Below are positions 1 to 6,248 of a stretch of DNA of 12,792 bases, piece after piece (the stretch's first letter is position 1; each line of letters opens with the position of its first letter). The DNA lies in the NCBI GenBank assembly GCA_026985495.1, contig JALSQJ010000095.1:1-12792 (forward strand), in the 5' to 3' direction. Made by a program: the position numbers and the translations under genes. Under the pieces are notes generated by a model. The model was not told the DNA's origin. It saw only the letters and a list, made by a program, of their open reading frames with translations, and did no database searches. This DNA comes from Campylobacteraceae bacterium. GTDB taxonomy: Bacteria; Campylobacterota; Campylobacteria; Campylobacterales; Sulfurovaceae.

Positions 1-848
1 TAGTAAGGCTCTTGATACTCAATATAGCCCAATATAAATAGCACTGATAAAAACAGTATAACAATCATTTTTATATGCTTTTGTTTCTCTTTTACTCTTG
101 ATACACCAACCACATAAGATAGAAAAAAGACTACCATAAATAGATGTTGAACTCTATAACCATAAAATCTGTCCAACATTGTAACCAGTAGTGAAGTAGA
201 GACTCCATATAGAAGTTGAAGCCATCTATTATTAGGTGTTACAGGTGGGTCTGTTAGCATAAAATATATAAAGAGCATAAAAGTTACAGAGTACAATCTT
301 CTATATATATCTTCAAATATTACAGTTGGGTCATAAAATATAATAAAGTAGTATTGAAATAGCAGATAACTACCCAAAAAAGCCAATGATATAATCCATC
401 TATCTACTCTCACCAAGATTGCCATTGCTAAAGTAAACACAACCATAGAGAGCCATAACTCATCTCCTAACTGACCTGTAATGGTATGAGCCTTATTGTA
501 AAAAAGTAGCAATATAATAACAATAGCAAAATTTGATGGATTAAATATATGTCTCCCCTCTAATAGTAAAAAATGTTTTTGAAAAAGTGCAAAAAATATA
601 GCAATAAAATAGACCCATAAATAGGAGGAGTAGAGTAGAACAATAATGCCAATAGCTGTTGATATTGCTGAGTAGGAGAGATGAAACTCTCTATTTTTGT
701 TAAAAAGAAGAAGAGAATGCTCTATAAAGATAGCAAATAGTAAAATAGCTACTATATCTATCCAAGATGAATAGATATAGGCTGTTAATAGACCTAAAAG
801 AGCTATAAGAAGTAGATTGACTGCTTGATGAAGCTGAATAGAGAGCAT
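1..848 (-). CDS. NqrB/RnfD-like (UnbU-like) integral membrane protein, C-terminus cut off by window edge
   Basis: I translated 282 residues by hand from the ATG at 848-846; the frame stays open to base 1, so the C-terminus is missing. The protein is almost entirely hydrophobic, with about nine likely membrane segments. Two motifs suggest the NQR2/RnfD/RnfE family (subunits of sodium-pumping NADH:quinone oxidoreductase and Rnf complexes): GRHIFNPSNF at about residues 98-107 and FMLTDPPVTP at 196-205, which resemble the family's HxFNPA and FMxTDPVTSP motifs. The S-G-A-T motif that carries covalent FMN in true RnfD/NqrB is not visible between them, and no other rnf or nqr gene is present here. 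It is therefore more like the stand-alone UnbU-type members of unknown function. The start lies 9 bp after the M23 peptidase stop, with AGAGGG upstream as a ribosome site, so the two are probably cotranscribed. Family assignment is moderately sure; function is unknown. Confidence 0.66.
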   Translation of the reverse strand, partial: MLSIQLHQAVNLLLIALLGLLTAYIYSSWIDIVAILLFAIFIEHSLLLFNKNREFHLSYSAISTAIGIIVLLYSSYLWVYFIAIFFALFQKHFLLLEGRHIFNPSNFAIVIILLLFYNKAHTITGQLGDELWLSMVVFTLAMAILVRVDRWIISLAFLGSYLLFQYYFIIFYDPTVIFEDIYRRLYSVTFMLFIYFMLTDPPVTPNNRWLQLLYGVSTSLLVTMLDRFYGYRVQHLFMVVFFLSYVVGVSRVKEKQKHIKMIVILFLSVLFILGYIEYQEPY

Positions 849-857
849 CTAAACCCT

Positions 858-2264
858 CTACTTCCCATCAATAATTTTATCTGCCTCTTTAAATACTTTA
901 TCTACATTATCACGAATCCATTTTCTATCCATCCACTCTTCTGGACGAACTTCTACCCCTTGAACTAAAATTCCAAAGTGTAAATGGTCTCCCAATGCAA
1001 GACCACTTTTCCCTGTTTTAGCTATAACTGTTCCAGCAGAAATATGGTCTCCCTTTCTTACCAAAATTGTTGAACAGTGACCATATAGAGTATAGAGTCC
1101 TAACCCATGGTCAATCATAGGCATATTTCCATAAATACCATTATCTTCATCATTTACCACTACTCCTGCATTAGAGCTAACGACACTTGCCATCTTTGTA
1201 CTTGCCATATCTAATCCTACGTGATAAGATTCAGAGACAACATTATCTTTTGTCTCATAATAGTAGTATCTATGGTCACCAAAAGAGGCAACTTTTGCAG
1301 CATTTTTTAACGGATAAAACTTTTTAATTTTCCAACTATCAATCATCTCATCAGATACATTTTTTGCAAGAGCATGAATATGCTCCTCATTTTCAAGTCG
1401 CATAGTCTCATTAACTGCTTTTAATTTCTCCAATCTATTTTCAATGGTTGAATATTTTGGTTCTGTTGCTATTAAGTCTGAAATTTTTCCATCAATAAAT
1501 TTATCTTTTGCCTGAATGGTTGAAGTACGATACTTTTTACCTAATAGATAGAGAGGAATATTTACAATACGTTTATTACCTGCCATATCTTCAGCATGTA
1601 TATTGGCTGTAAAGTTCTCCTTATTAAAAGGCCATGCAATAAGTGTTGCATAATACCCCTCTTTTTTATAGGGCTGTGCTTTAAAAAATCTACCCCCTGC
1701 CTCAACAAAAAAGCTCTTTAAAGCATCATCTTTGACTTGAAAAACTACCAATGCAGAACCACCACGTGTAATTGAGTAGGAGTTAGACAAAATATTAACG
1801 TTAGGACGTTTGTAATCTACCTTTACAGTAATAACTTTAACTAATCTGTTTCCTTGAAGAAAATTCCAATTACTCTTATCTGTAGCTTTTATTATAAGTT
1901 TTAAATTAGTAGCTCTTGGGTCTAAGAGTACCCCATTAACTGCTTTTTTAGGATAGTTAATCTCAATAACTTTTTCATTAGTATTCTCAAGTAGTAACTC
2001 ATTTGCAACTGTAATCGTATTTACACCATCACTAATTTGTACATCATATGATTTTAATGGACTCTCATCTGTAACTTTAATCTTTAAAGGGTCTTTTCGG
2101 TTCCAATAGATAAAATTTGCAACATCAACAGTTGGTACATTTCTCTCAAAACTTTTTGAAGTATAGATAAATGCCCCTGCTCCAATAAATGCCAATAAAA
2201 TAATTATCCATAAAGAGCTTGAACCTCTATCTCTTCCATATCCACGTCTGCGTCTATAACTCAT
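858..2264 (-). CDS. Membrane-anchored M23 (LytM-type) peptidoglycan endopeptidase
   Basis: 468 residues, probably a zinc peptidase that cuts peptidoglycan cross-links in the periplasm. The N-terminus is basic (RRRRGYGRDR) and is followed by one hydrophobic segment at about 17-35, giving a signal anchor with the bulk outside the cytoplasm. Residues 40-245 are beta-rich and of no family I recognise. A charged helical stretch at 273-305 could be a short coiled coil. The M23 domain covers about 318-440 and has all expected zinc and catalytic residues: H348 and D352 in HxGxD form, and H427 and H429 in DHLHFG. GxxxxxDHG and LYGH elements lie between them, so it should be active. Campylobacterota use several M23 enzymes (the Csd/Pgp type) to set cell shape, but I cannot assign this one to a named member. 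The start is supported by AAGAGGA upstream. It lies 126 bp after nadC and 9 bp before the RnfD-like gene. Confidence 0.9.
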   Translation of the reverse strand: MSYRRRRGYGRDRGSSSLWIIILLAFIGAGAFIYTSKSFERNVPTVDVANFIYWNRKDPLKIKVTDESPLKSYDVQISDGVNTITVANELLLENTNEKVIEINYPKKAVNGVLLDPRATNLKLIIKATDKSNWNFLQGNRLVKVITVKVDYKRPNVNILSNSYSITRGGSALVVFQVKDDALKSFFVEAGGRFFKAQPYKKEGYYATLIAWPFNKENFTANIHAEDMAGNKRIVNIPLYLLGKKYRTSTIQAKDKFIDGKISDLIATEPKYSTIENRLEKLKAVNETMRLENEEHIHALAKNVSDEMIDSWKIKKFYPLKNAAKVASFGDHRYYYYETKDNVVSESYHVGLDMASTKMASVVSSNAGVVVNDEDNGIYGNMPMIDHGLGLYTLYGHCSTILVRKGDHISAGTVIAKTGKSGLALGDHLHFGILVQGVEVRPEEWMDRKWIRDNVDKVFKEADKIIDGK

Positions 2265-2306
2265 AAAATAATCCTCTTTTTTTTATCAAAATTAAATAGA
2301 TGTTGA

Positions 2307-2312
2307 ATTTTA
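2307..2312 (-). promoter_or_regulatory. Candidate -10 box for the M23 peptidase gene
   Basis: Reading the minus strand, TAAAAT lies about 43 bp before the M23 start inside the 126-bp gap after nadC. There is no clear -35, as is usual for the vegetative sigma factor in this phylum. In such AT-rich DNA this match is weak, and the gene could instead be read through from nadC. I see no strong terminator in the gap. Confidence 0.3.
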
Positions 2313-2390
2313 GCGAAATGAAGTAAAATCTTTAAGCACTTTTAGCAAATTTCAACTATATAAAACCTAAAATAGTAATTTACACTAACT

Positions 2391-3212
2391 CTAACCCTCT
2401 ATTTTCATAGATAGGTCAATCCAGTTTGCTTGGTGAATAAGAGAACCCGATGAGATAGCATCAACTCCAGTTTTTGCAATATCTTCAATTGTATCAAGAG
2501 TAACATTACCACTCGCTTCTAATAAAATATGAGGATAATTACTATTTCGATATTGAACTACCTTATAAATTAATTCATTACTCATATTATCGCACATCAC
2601 AATATCTGCACCTGCACCCATTGCCTCTTTGACTCCTTCAAAATCTTCACACTCAATCTCAACTTTAGAGGTAAAAGGTATTTTTTTGCGAACTTCAACC
2701 ATAAAATCTTTAAGATTATCAATAGTCTTAAGGTGTGTATCTTTTAACATTAAACAATCATCTAAACCCATTCTGTGGTTAATCCCTCCACCACAACGAA
2801 CAGCATATTTTTCAAACTCTCTCAATAGTGGTCTTGTTTTTCGTGTATCTAAAAGTTTTACACCATAAAGTTCAATTTTTTTAACAAATCTATTGGTTAA
2901 AGTAGAGATAGAAGAGGCATGAAGAGCAATATCTAAAATAGAACGCTCTAATGAGAGAATTGCTTTGGAGTCTCCATAGATAAAAAGTAGCTTCTCTCCT
3001 GCAACAAAAGAGTCACCATCACAGACCCTCCACTCTAGTGCTAAATTATACATTGATGCAACTATTTCAATATATTCAACACCTGCAAAAATACCATCTG
3101 ACTTTGCAATAATGTAGGCTCTTACCTCTTTTGAAGTAGAGATACGAGAGAAGAGGTCACCACGCCCTATATCTTCAGCCACCATAGCTTCTATAAATTT
3201 ATGCTTTAACAT
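2391..3212 (-). CDS. nadC: Nicotinate-nucleotide pyrophosphorylase (quinolinate phosphoribosyltransferase, decarboxylating)
   Basis: 273 residues, full length for NadC. The enzyme converts quinolinate and PRPP to nicotinate mononucleotide, CO2 and pyrophosphate, the step where de novo NAD synthesis joins the common route; it is cytoplasmic. The N-terminal EDIGRGD (13-19) is typical. Substrate and PRPP contacts are visible: LDTRKT (121-126), R131 in the helix after it, GGGINHR (141-147), EIE (185-187), D208-N209, EASGN (232-236) and SGSLIHQA (255-262). The substitutions around RPLLREFEKYAVRCGGG and DDCLMLKD leave the known catalytic residues intact. The ATG at 3212 is preferred because the next upstream ATG (3223) is in another frame and stops at once. 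nadA and nadB are not in the window. The gene diverges from smpB, and a TATAAT box lies 25 bp upstream of its start. Confidence 0.95.
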   Translation of the reverse strand: MLKHKFIEAMVAEDIGRGDLFSRISTSKEVRAYIIAKSDGIFAGVEYIEIVASMYNLALEWRVCDGDSFVAGEKLLFIYGDSKAILSLERSILDIALHASSISTLTNRFVKKIELYGVKLLDTRKTRPLLREFEKYAVRCGGGINHRMGLDDCLMLKDTHLKTIDNLKDFMVEVRKKIPFTSKVEIECEDFEGVKEAMGAGADIVMCDNMSNELIYKVVQYRNSNYPHILLEASGNVTLDTIEDIAKTGVDAISSGSLIHQANWIDLSMKIEG

Positions 3213-3236
3213 TCTATATCCATATTCTTTTGAGCA

Positions 3237-3242
3237 ATTATA
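3237..3242 (-). promoter_or_regulatory. -10 box of the nadC promoter
   Basis: The minus strand reads TGATATAATTGCTC here, a perfect TATAAT. The expected start of transcription is about 15-20 bases before the nadC ATG, giving a short leader. The region 17 bp further upstream is a run of A with no -35 hexamer. Confidence 0.6.
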
Positions 3243-3264
3243 TCATTAAGAGCTTTTTTTTTGA

Positions 3265-3270
3265 TATAAT
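3265..3270 (+). promoter_or_regulatory. -10 box of the smpB promoter
   Basis: A perfect TATAAT preceded by TG and a T-rich run, with no -35, matches the vegetative promoter style of Campylobacterota. Transcription should begin near 3277, about 16 bp before the smpB ATG at 3293. It lies 22 bp from the oppositely directed TATAAT of nadC. Confidence 0.65.
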
Positions 3271-3292
3271 TCACCTAAAAAAGAATATTATT

Positions 3293-3751
3293 ATGGCAAT
3301 CAATCTAATAGCAAAAAATAAAAAAGCTTATCATGACTATGAAATACTTGAAAAGTATGAAGCAGGTATTGTTCTGCAAGGGTATGAGGTAAAGGCACTT
3401 CGTGCAAAAAGAGCCAACCTAAATGACTCTTTTTGTCGTTTTATAAAAGGTGAACTACACCTTATGAATACACACATTGCACACCTAGATACAACCAACA
3501 AAAACTTTGCAAGAGATACAAGAAGCCCTAGAAAACTACTACTACATACAAAAGAGTTAGATAAACTCTTTGAAAAAGTACAAAAAGATGGTTTAACTAT
3601 TGTTCCTCTAATGCTCTATTTTAATGAAAGAAACTTTGCTAAGGTTAGCATTGCCGTAGCAAAAGGTAAGCAACTACACGACAAGCGAGAGAGCATGAAA
3701 CGAAAAACCCAACTTAGAGAAGCAGCACAAGCAATGAAAAACTATAGATAG
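3293..3751 (+). CDS. smpB: SsrA (tmRNA)-binding protein SmpB
   Basis: 152 residues, the usual SmpB length. SmpB binds the tRNA-like part of tmRNA and brings it to stalled ribosomes, starting trans-translation and tagging of the incomplete protein. Conserved stretches are visible in order: NKKAYHDYEILEKYEAG (9-25), LQGYEVKALR (28-37), ARDTRSPRKLLLH (73-85), and GKQLHDKRES (125-134) leading into the basic C-terminal tail that enters the mRNA channel. The frame is open further upstream to 3230, but that start would lie before the TATAAT box at 3265-3270 and would add 21 hydrophobic residues unlike the family, so the ATG at 3293 is chosen. The ribosome site is poor (AAGAA). It is transcribed divergently from nadC, and its stop codon abuts the stop of the gene on the opposite strand. 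Confidence 0.96.
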   Translation: MAINLIAKNKKAYHDYEILEKYEAGIVLQGYEVKALRAKRANLNDSFCRFIKGELHLMNTHIAHLDTTNKNFARDTRSPRKLLLHTKELDKLFEKVQKDGLTIVPLMLYFNERNFAKVSIAVAKGKQLHDKRESMKRKTQLREAAQAMKNYR

Positions 3752-4369
3752 TTACTCTCTAATCTCAACTACTGTATTTTTATCTACTCTACTCCAAACA
3801 TCGTCCATTCCCCTATTTGTCATTGCTATACACCCAATAGTCCAATCGTGTTCCAAAGTATAATCATCTCCATGTCCGTCCCAATTCCAAGGCACTTGTG
3901 CATGAAAAGTAATACCTCCACCAGGGTTAAAACCAAGCTCTCTTGAACGTCTTCTATCCTCTTCATTTGGGTAAGAGATAAGTATCTCTTTATAATATTT
4001 AGGGTCTGTTCTAATATCTACAATAGAGTAGATACCTTCAGGAGTTTTATAGTCACCCTCCTTTAACTTTGTTCCTACTGGGTTCTTACCAAGTGAAATT
4101 CTATGTCTGCTTAACACTTCACCATTCTCATCAAAAAGAACCAAGACTCTTTTTGACTTAACCACTACAATTTTTGCAGCTCTACCCTCTTGCAATATCT
4201 CATCATTCTGTTGCCAATCAAATAGAGTATCATCAATTATTGCACCTGAAGTAGTAGTAATAGTAGTAGTATTTCTATCACCTCTTATATCTTTGTTAGG
4301 TTTCACATTTTTAGAACAACCTGTCAATATTAAAAGTAAAAAAAGTACCAATCCTAATATTTTACCCAT
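3752..4369 (-). CDS. Lipoprotein with YkuD-type L,D-transpeptidase domain
   Basis: 205 residues. The N-terminus is a lipoprotein signal with lipobox LTGC (15-18), so C18 should be lipidated and the protein held at a membrane facing the periplasm. A Thr-rich stretch (33-40) is followed by the catalytic domain at about 65-203. It has conserved VGTKLKEGDYKTPEGIY (98-114), H156 in ITFHAQ, and the active-site DWTIGCIAMTN (175-185) with nucleophile C180. YkuD enzymes make 3-3 cross-links in peptidoglycan, attach proteins to it, or, as for the H. pylori Csd6 and C. jejuni Pgp2 relatives, trim tetrapeptides as L,D-carboxypeptidases; sequence alone does not choose between these. AAGGAG lies 6 bases before the ATG, an excellent ribosome site. 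The stop codon directly abuts that of smpB. A run of ACT codons at 4250-4270 encodes TTTITTT. Confidence 0.9.
   Translation of the reverse strand: MGKILGLVLFLLLILTGCSKNVKPNKDIRGDRNTTTITTTSGAIIDDTLFDWQQNDEILQEGRAAKIVVVKSKRVLVLFDENGEVLSRHRISLGKNPVGTKLKEGDYKTPEGIYSIVDIRTDPKYYKEILISYPNEEDRRRSRELGFNPGGGITFHAQVPWNWDGHGDDYTLEHDWTIGCIAMTNRGMDDVWSRVDKNTVVEIRE
4250..4270. repeat. Trinucleotide repeat (AGT)3-AAT-(AGT)3
   Basis: Seven triplets, six of them identical, lie inside the linker of the L,D-transpeptidase gene and encode TTTITTT. Changes in copy number would alter linker length without breaking the frame. Confidence 0.7.
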
Positions 4370-4414
4370 CTACTACTCCTTTTCTGTTAAAAACTGCTAC
4401 TAAAGCAACATAAT

Positions 4415-4420
4415 TTTATA
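4415..4420 (-). promoter_or_regulatory. Candidate -10 box for the L,D-transpeptidase gene
   Basis: The minus strand reads TATAAA about 46 bp before the ATG at 4369, in the 103-bp divergent gap shared with the universal stress protein gene. It is a plausible but weak match in AT-rich DNA. Confidence 0.3.
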
Positions 4421-4431
4421 AATATTAATTG

Positions 4432-4437
4432 TATAAT
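4432..4437 (+). promoter_or_regulatory. -10 box of the universal stress protein gene, inside a small palindrome
   Basis: A perfect TATAAT lies 35 bp before the ATG at 4473. It overlaps the palindrome TTAATT-GTAT-AATTAA at 4425-4440, which could be a regulator site or a chance product of base composition. AAGGA at 4463-4467 is the ribosome site. Confidence 0.5.
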
Positions 4438-4472
4438 TAAAAGAGTTTAAATCAAATTAAAAAAGGAAAATC

Positions 4473-5327
4473 ATGAAACATCTATTTAAACGCACCGTTG
4501 TACTACTTAATGAAATTGGAAATATAGAGAATATTTTAAAAAAAGCTATTGAACTATCAAACAAGCACAACACTACCCTAGAGGTACTTTTTGTGCATGA
4601 AGAGCCTCTTTTTTCTCTACCTGACTACTTTATTTCAGAAGATAAAATAGAAGAGGATAGATTTGATACTCAAAAGATTAAAGAGCATATAGAAGATATT
4701 ATTCAAAATCTTAATCCTAAAAATAGTCACTCTATTCTAGTTCGAATAGATGATAGTGTTAACCAACTTATAGAGTATGGAAAAGAGCAAAAAGAGATAT
4801 TAGTAGTAACTAACTACAATAGAGAGTTGACTCCTCAACTTATTAAAAAAAGCTCCTACTCCTTTTGGATTATAAAAAATGAGTATAAAGAGTACAGCAA
4901 TATAGTTTTACCTTTAGATTTAACTGAACTATCAAAAAAAGCTATTAAGATAACGCAACATCTATTTTCAACTTCATCACTACGAATTGTTCATGACTAT
5001 CGTTACTTAATTGATAGACTATATATTCAAGAGGAGTACCTACAAGTTGCACCTGTTGCAACTACTCTTGACCTAGAGATTAACAAAAAGCTAAAGAAGA
5101 GACAAAAATCACATTTTGAAGAGTATAAAAAAATCTATGATATAGAGGGTGATTTTATAGAGGAGCAACATCTTTTAAAAGATGACTTAGCCAACTATAT
5201 CAATGAACATAAAGCAGAACTAACTGTAATGTATCGACAAGATGGTGAACTCTTCTTCTCCCCTACTCTAATAGAAGAGCTTATCAAGTTAATATCTACT
5301 GATTTCTTAATTTTAACTATTGAGTAA
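4473..5327 (+). CDS. Tandem universal stress protein (UspE-like), degenerate nucleotide site
   Basis: 284 residues with the layout of two Usp domains, about 5-136 and 140-284. Each begins with a strand of the type RTVVLLNE or NIVLPLDL and ends in a hydrophobic strand (SSYSFWIIK; TDFLILTIE). The second half has the usual helix after the first strand (TELSKKAIKITQHLF) and the HDYR strand end. The GxxGx9G(S/T) ATP-binding motif seen in ATP-binding Usp proteins is absent from both halves, so a signalling or scaffold role of the UspA/UspE kind is more likely than ATP binding. Such cytoplasmic proteins are induced by starvation or stress, but nothing here shows the trigger. The gene has its own TATAAT promoter and the AAGGA ribosome site, and diverges from the L,D-transpeptidase gene. 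The family is likely but the sequence is divergent. Confidence 0.75.
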   Translation: MKHLFKRTVVLLNEIGNIENILKKAIELSNKHNTTLEVLFVHEEPLFSLPDYFISEDKIEEDRFDTQKIKEHIEDIIQNLNPKNSHSILVRIDDSVNQLIEYGKEQKEILVVTNYNRELTPQLIKKSSYSFWIIKNEYKEYSNIVLPLDLTELSKKAIKITQHLFSTSSLRIVHDYRYLIDRLYIQEEYLQVAPVATTLDLEINKKLKKRQKSHFEEYKKIYDIEGDFIEEQHLLKDDLANYINEHKAELTVMYRQDGELFFSPTLIEELIKLISTDFLILTIE

Positions 5328-5332
5328 CAGAT

Positions 5333-5351
5333 GATAATCATAATAAATATC
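5333..5351 (+). promoter_or_regulatory. Fur-box-like sequence upstream of the small secreted protein
   Basis: These 19 bases (GATAATCATAATAAATATC) match the classical 19-bp Fur consensus at 16 positions, as two direct GATAAT-like hexamers plus an inverted one. The site lies just after the stress-protein stop and about 30 bp before the candidate -10 of the next gene. AT-rich DNA yields such matches by chance, so this is a candidate only. Confidence 0.35.
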
Positions 5352-5380
5352 TTAATAATAAATATTAACTAAAATAAAGA

Positions 5381-5388
5381 TATATTAT
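5381..5388 (+). promoter_or_regulatory. Candidate -10 region for the small secreted protein
   Basis: TATATTAT follows GA and lies about 52 bp before the ATG at 5440. There is no -35. It is the best -10 candidate in the 112-bp gap. Confidence 0.4.
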
Positions 5389-5439
5389 TTAAGTACAAAA
5401 ATGCTAAAGTATCTTACCAAAAATTAAAGGATGATATAT

Positions 5440-5697
5440 ATGAAGTTACTATTAAGCTTAATGATTACAGGAACAGCACTATTTGCAGGAGGAGATATTC
5501 TTCCAGTTAAACCAATTACTAGATTTGAGAAACCAGTAGTTGTATCAAAACCAGCTCCAAAAGGTTGTTATAAACCAAACATTAAAAAATGTCCAGATTG
5601 TGCTGATGTAGCAGAGTTATGTCCTGATGACCCAAATTTACCAATTGCACAAACAGTTCCATGTGAAGGTCTTCTTCGTCAACAAGCTGGTCACTAA
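5440..5697 (+). CDS. Small secreted cysteine- and proline-rich protein of unknown function
   Basis: 85 residues from the ATG at 5440. An ATG at 5431 is in frame but overlaps the AAAGGA ribosome site (5426-5431), so 5440 is preferred; it gives a clean signal peptide MKLLLSLMITGTALFA with likely cleavage before GGD. The mature part, about 69 residues, is rich in Pro and Lys and has five cysteines, including CPDC and the segment from KGC to LCPDD. An odd number of cysteines leaves at least one free or available for metal, cofactor or intermolecular bonding. I recognise no family. It ends at a hairpin (5708-5730) and has its own candidate promoter, so it is probably a single-gene unit, possibly iron-responsive given the Fur-like site. 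Coding is supported by the signal peptide, ribosome site and clear start-to-stop structure. Confidence 0.75.
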   Translation: MKLLLSLMITGTALFAGGDILPVKPITRFEKPVVVSKPAPKGCYKPNIKKCPDCADVAELCPDDPNLPIAQTVPCEGLLRQQAGH

Positions 5698-5707
5698 AAA
5701 TTAAACT

Positions 5708-5730
5708 CTTATCACCTCTTTGGTGATAAG
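5708..5730. terminator. Hairpin between convergent genes, likely transcription terminator
   Basis: A perfect 9-bp stem (CTTATCACC with GGTGATAAG) encloses a 5-base loop. Read on the minus strand it is followed by AGTTTAATTTTTA, a reasonable U-rich tail ending the ispG-to-lipoprotein unit. Read on the plus strand the tail TAATAC is poor, so it would end the small secreted protein gene less well. The stop codon of the minus-strand lipoprotein gene (5714-5712) lies inside the stem. Confidence 0.6.
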
Positions 5731-6248
5731 TAATACAACCCCCTTCTCTCACTCCATCTATATTTTTTATCTCTATCTATCCAACTAAAATATAAATCAC
5801 CAGAGTTTCGCCATGCATCTAAGAGAATGCTTCTTACTATTCCATCTCCTTTCGCACTTACGCAGAGAGCATTATGCTCATTTAAGTAACCAATATTGGC
5901 ACTAACAGCATGAAAAGAGAAACTCCTATACTCTCTCTTTTTAAGATAATGCCACAAATCACTTGCCCACTCATGACAGAGTCCACGCTTTTTTAAACCT
6001 ATATTAACCAAACTATTTTGTAACCATGGAAAAGCTATAGCTCTATACTCCTTAGCTAATCTATAGCTATAATTAACACTACTTTTAGCTAAGTCGTAAG
6101 CCTCTGCTCTATCTACTTTTGGAGACAACAGAAGTAACATATTCTCTAATCTATAAATTTTATCTTGGCGATAGTTCACTGTTAGCTCTTTTACAGCACA
6201 CCCCAAAAAAAGAGATGAGATAAGAACAAACCTAAACAATAGAGACAT
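5712..6248 (-). CDS. Lipoprotein with a Cys-His-Asp (transglutaminase-like) domain
   Basis: 178 residues from the ATG at 6248. An in-frame TTG at 6278 would add ten residues before the signal and is less likely. The N-terminus is a lipoprotein signal with lipobox LFLGC, putting the lipidated Cys at 17. I do not recognise the family with certainty. The pattern RGLCHEWASDL (88-98, C91), NEHNAL (123-128, H125) and LLDAWRNSG (142-150, D144) has the order and surroundings of the Cys-His-Asp triad of transglutaminase-like cysteine proteases, a fold often found in secreted bacterial proteins. That is inference, and the substrate is unknown. The start overlaps the end of the rhomboid gene by 17 bp, suggesting translational coupling as the last gene of the run. 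The ribosome site is weak, and the stop lies in the terminator hairpin. Confidence 0.7.
   Translation of the reverse strand: MSLLFRFVLISSLFLGCAVKELTVNYRQDKIYRLENMLLLLSPKVDRAEAYDLAKSSVNYSYRLAKEYRAIAFPWLQNSLVNIGLKKRGLCHEWASDLWHYLKKREYRSFSFHAVSANIGYLNEHNALCVSAKGDGIVRSILLDAWRNSGDLYFSWIDRDKKYRWSERRGLYYLSPKR

Noticed and set aside
2307..2352. Direct repeat TTTTAGC-AA in the nadC-M23 gap as an operator
   Set aside because: The two copies are short and AT-rich, with no symmetry or second support.
2629..2868. Plus-strand open frame opposite nadC
   Set aside because: It is the antisense shadow of a conserved gene, with no ribosome site or recognisable protein.
3230..3292. Upstream ATG giving a 173-residue SmpB
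   Set aside because: It would start before the TATAAT at 3265-3270 and add residues unlike SmpB; the ATG at 3293 gives the normal 152-residue protein.
5431..5439. First ATG (MIYMKLLL) for the small secreted protein
   Set aside because: It overlaps the AAAGGA ribosome site, which is properly spaced for the ATG at 5440.
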